Source of the DNA: Flavicella sp037132785
GTDB taxonomy: Bacteria > Bacteroidota > Bacteroidia > Flavobacteriales > Flavobacteriaceae
DNA length: 15,632 nt
Direction of reading: 5' to 3'
Assembly: GCF_037132785.1 (NCBI RefSeq)
Contig: NZ_JBAHZZ010000079.1
Coordinates: 1 to 15,632 of the forward strand
The notes beneath the pieces are model-generated. The model searched no databases, had not been told where the DNA came from, and worked only from the letters and a program-made list of their open reading frames with translations. The translations under genes and the position numbers were made by a program. Shown one piece after another: positions 15,206-15,632 of the stretch (the stretch's first letter is position 1; each line of letters starts with the position of its first letter).

Positions 15206-15361
15206 AAATTTTCGACCAATAACTGAAGACTGTAGATAAATAAATAATATATACGTCAATTCGTGTAATAAAAGTAAATACAGACACAAAATCAATATAA
15301 TTATCTACAATAATATTATCAGGCTCTTTATCGAAGTTCTAGTGTTATTGATCGAAAATTT
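15206..15361. repeat. 18-bp inverted repeat pair upstream of nagB-like gene
   Basis: GTTATTGATCGAAAATTT occurs on + at 15344-15361, and on the - strand at 15223-15206 with a single change (GTTATTGGTCGAAAATTT). The arms are 120 bp apart. The left arm lies just upstream of the possible -7 element. Seventeen of 18 identical bases in a region of mostly A and T with a CG dinucleotide in each arm is unlikely to be chance. It looks like a pair of regulator sites, or the ends of a small element. Confidence 0.65.
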
Positions 15362-15455
15362 ACCTCCCGATACCAATAAACATAAAGTTTAATAAAAAGT
15401 TAGAAAATATTAACAAATATTAAGAGATTAGATTAAAGTTTATTTTTAGATTGCT

Positions 15456-15484
15456 CAATAATTACAGTACAACTATAATTATTG
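15456..15484. repeat. 9-bp stem hairpin after the IS1595 transposase end
   Basis: CAATAATTA (15456-15464) pairs with TAATTATTG (15476-15484) around an 11-base loop, 17 bp beyond the transposase stop. It may slow transcription leaving the IS, or be part of its end. No U run follows on the - strand. Confidence 0.45.
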
Positions 15485-15500
15485 GAAAATAATTTCTGAG

Positions 15501-15632
15501 TTACACGCCTAGTGTCTGTTTTATATTTTTTTGATATTTAGGTTTTTGTAGTACCATTCTAAGAATTGTTTTATGAAAAATGGATTCTTTGTATTGTGAC
15601 CTATTAATTCTAAAACAAAATTCATCAAAGTA
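15501..15632 (-). CDS. IS1595-family (ISXO2-like) transposase, C-terminal fragment (cut by window edge)
   Basis: An open frame enters at base 15632 and ends at a TAA at 15503-15501, giving 43 residues. It begins YFDEFCFRINRSQYKE, which matches the end of the ISXO2-like DDE domain, where Y-x-[DE]-E-F-x-[YF]-R-[FI]-N-R is the conserved closing motif. The remaining residues (HKTILRMVLQKP) resemble the usual helical tail. The rest of the protein lies outside the window, so I cannot say whether the element is whole. The gene points toward the sugar cluster, as does the IS30 fragment at the other edge. Confidence 0.75.
   Translation of the reverse strand, partial: YFDEFCFRINRSQYKESIFHKTILRMVLQKPKYQKNIKQTLGV

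Larger units (their letters stand above)
15148..15500. other. 353-bp non-coding region upstream of the NagB fusion
   Basis: Very AT-rich and free of open frames of any length. It contains a possible - strand promoter (15196-15203), an 18-bp inverted repeat (15206-15223 and 15344-15361), a tandem AAATATTAA with ten-base period (15405-15413, 15415-15423), and a hairpin next to the IS1595 transposase end (15456-15484). The right part is presumably the terminal non-coding part of that IS, but the exact junction is not visible. Confidence 0.6.

Noticed and set aside
15405..15423. Tandem AAATATTAA as a possible CRISPR or iteron array
   Set aside because: Only two nine-base units in an A/T-only run; expected by chance in such DNA.

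Overview
The window looks like a piece of a flavobacterial (Bacteroidetes) chromosome. The DNA is AT-rich, starts lack Shine-Dalgarno sequences, a perfect TAnnTTTG promoter element is present, and every recognisable protein resembles Bacteroidetes families: GH92, a Tat-exported glycosylasparaginase, GH130, SSS symporter, LytS/LytTR pair and the NagB/PIG-L fusion. Taxonomy below that level is not visible.

Layout. Bases 1-209 are the 3' end of an IS30-family transposase (+), followed by a 14-bp inverted repeat and a GC-rich block. From 11309 down to 442 (- strand) runs a compact seven-gene glycan-catabolic cluster: lipoprotein GH92 alpha-mannosidase, SSS sodium symporter, GH130 mannosyl-GlcNAc phosphorylase, CBM9-like exported protein, GHL10-type lipoprotein, glycosylasparaginase, then, after a 298-bp gap, a second GH92. 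The first six genes are separated by at most 38 bp. A divergent 124-bp gap (11310-11433) holds the best promoter of the window for this cluster. On its other side a LytS-type sensor kinase and LytTR response regulator are read on +, overlapping by 4 bp. Convergent to them, on -, is a 635-residue NagB plus PIG-L fusion (15147-13240). The right edge (15632-15501, -) is the C-terminus of an IS1595/ISXO2-type transposase.

How it may work together (inference from families). The two exported GH92 enzymes trim alpha-mannose from N-glycans. The glycosylasparaginase cuts the GlcNAc-Asn bond. The symporter brings a small sugar, perhaps Man-GlcNAc, into the cytoplasm, where GH130 phosphorolyses it to mannose-1-phosphate and GlcNAc. 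The NagB/PIG-L protein could deacetylate and deaminate the amino sugar. No GH18, GH85 or GH20 enzyme and no SusC/SusD pair is present, so the enzyme that splits the chitobiose core is unaccounted for. The uncharacterised GHL10 lipoprotein is the most attractive candidate for that gap.

The most useful leads are the GHL10 protein, the missing E. coli-type Asp in the NagB half of the fusion, an 18-bp inverted repeat (17/18) upstream of nagB, and operator-like direct repeats over the cluster promoter.
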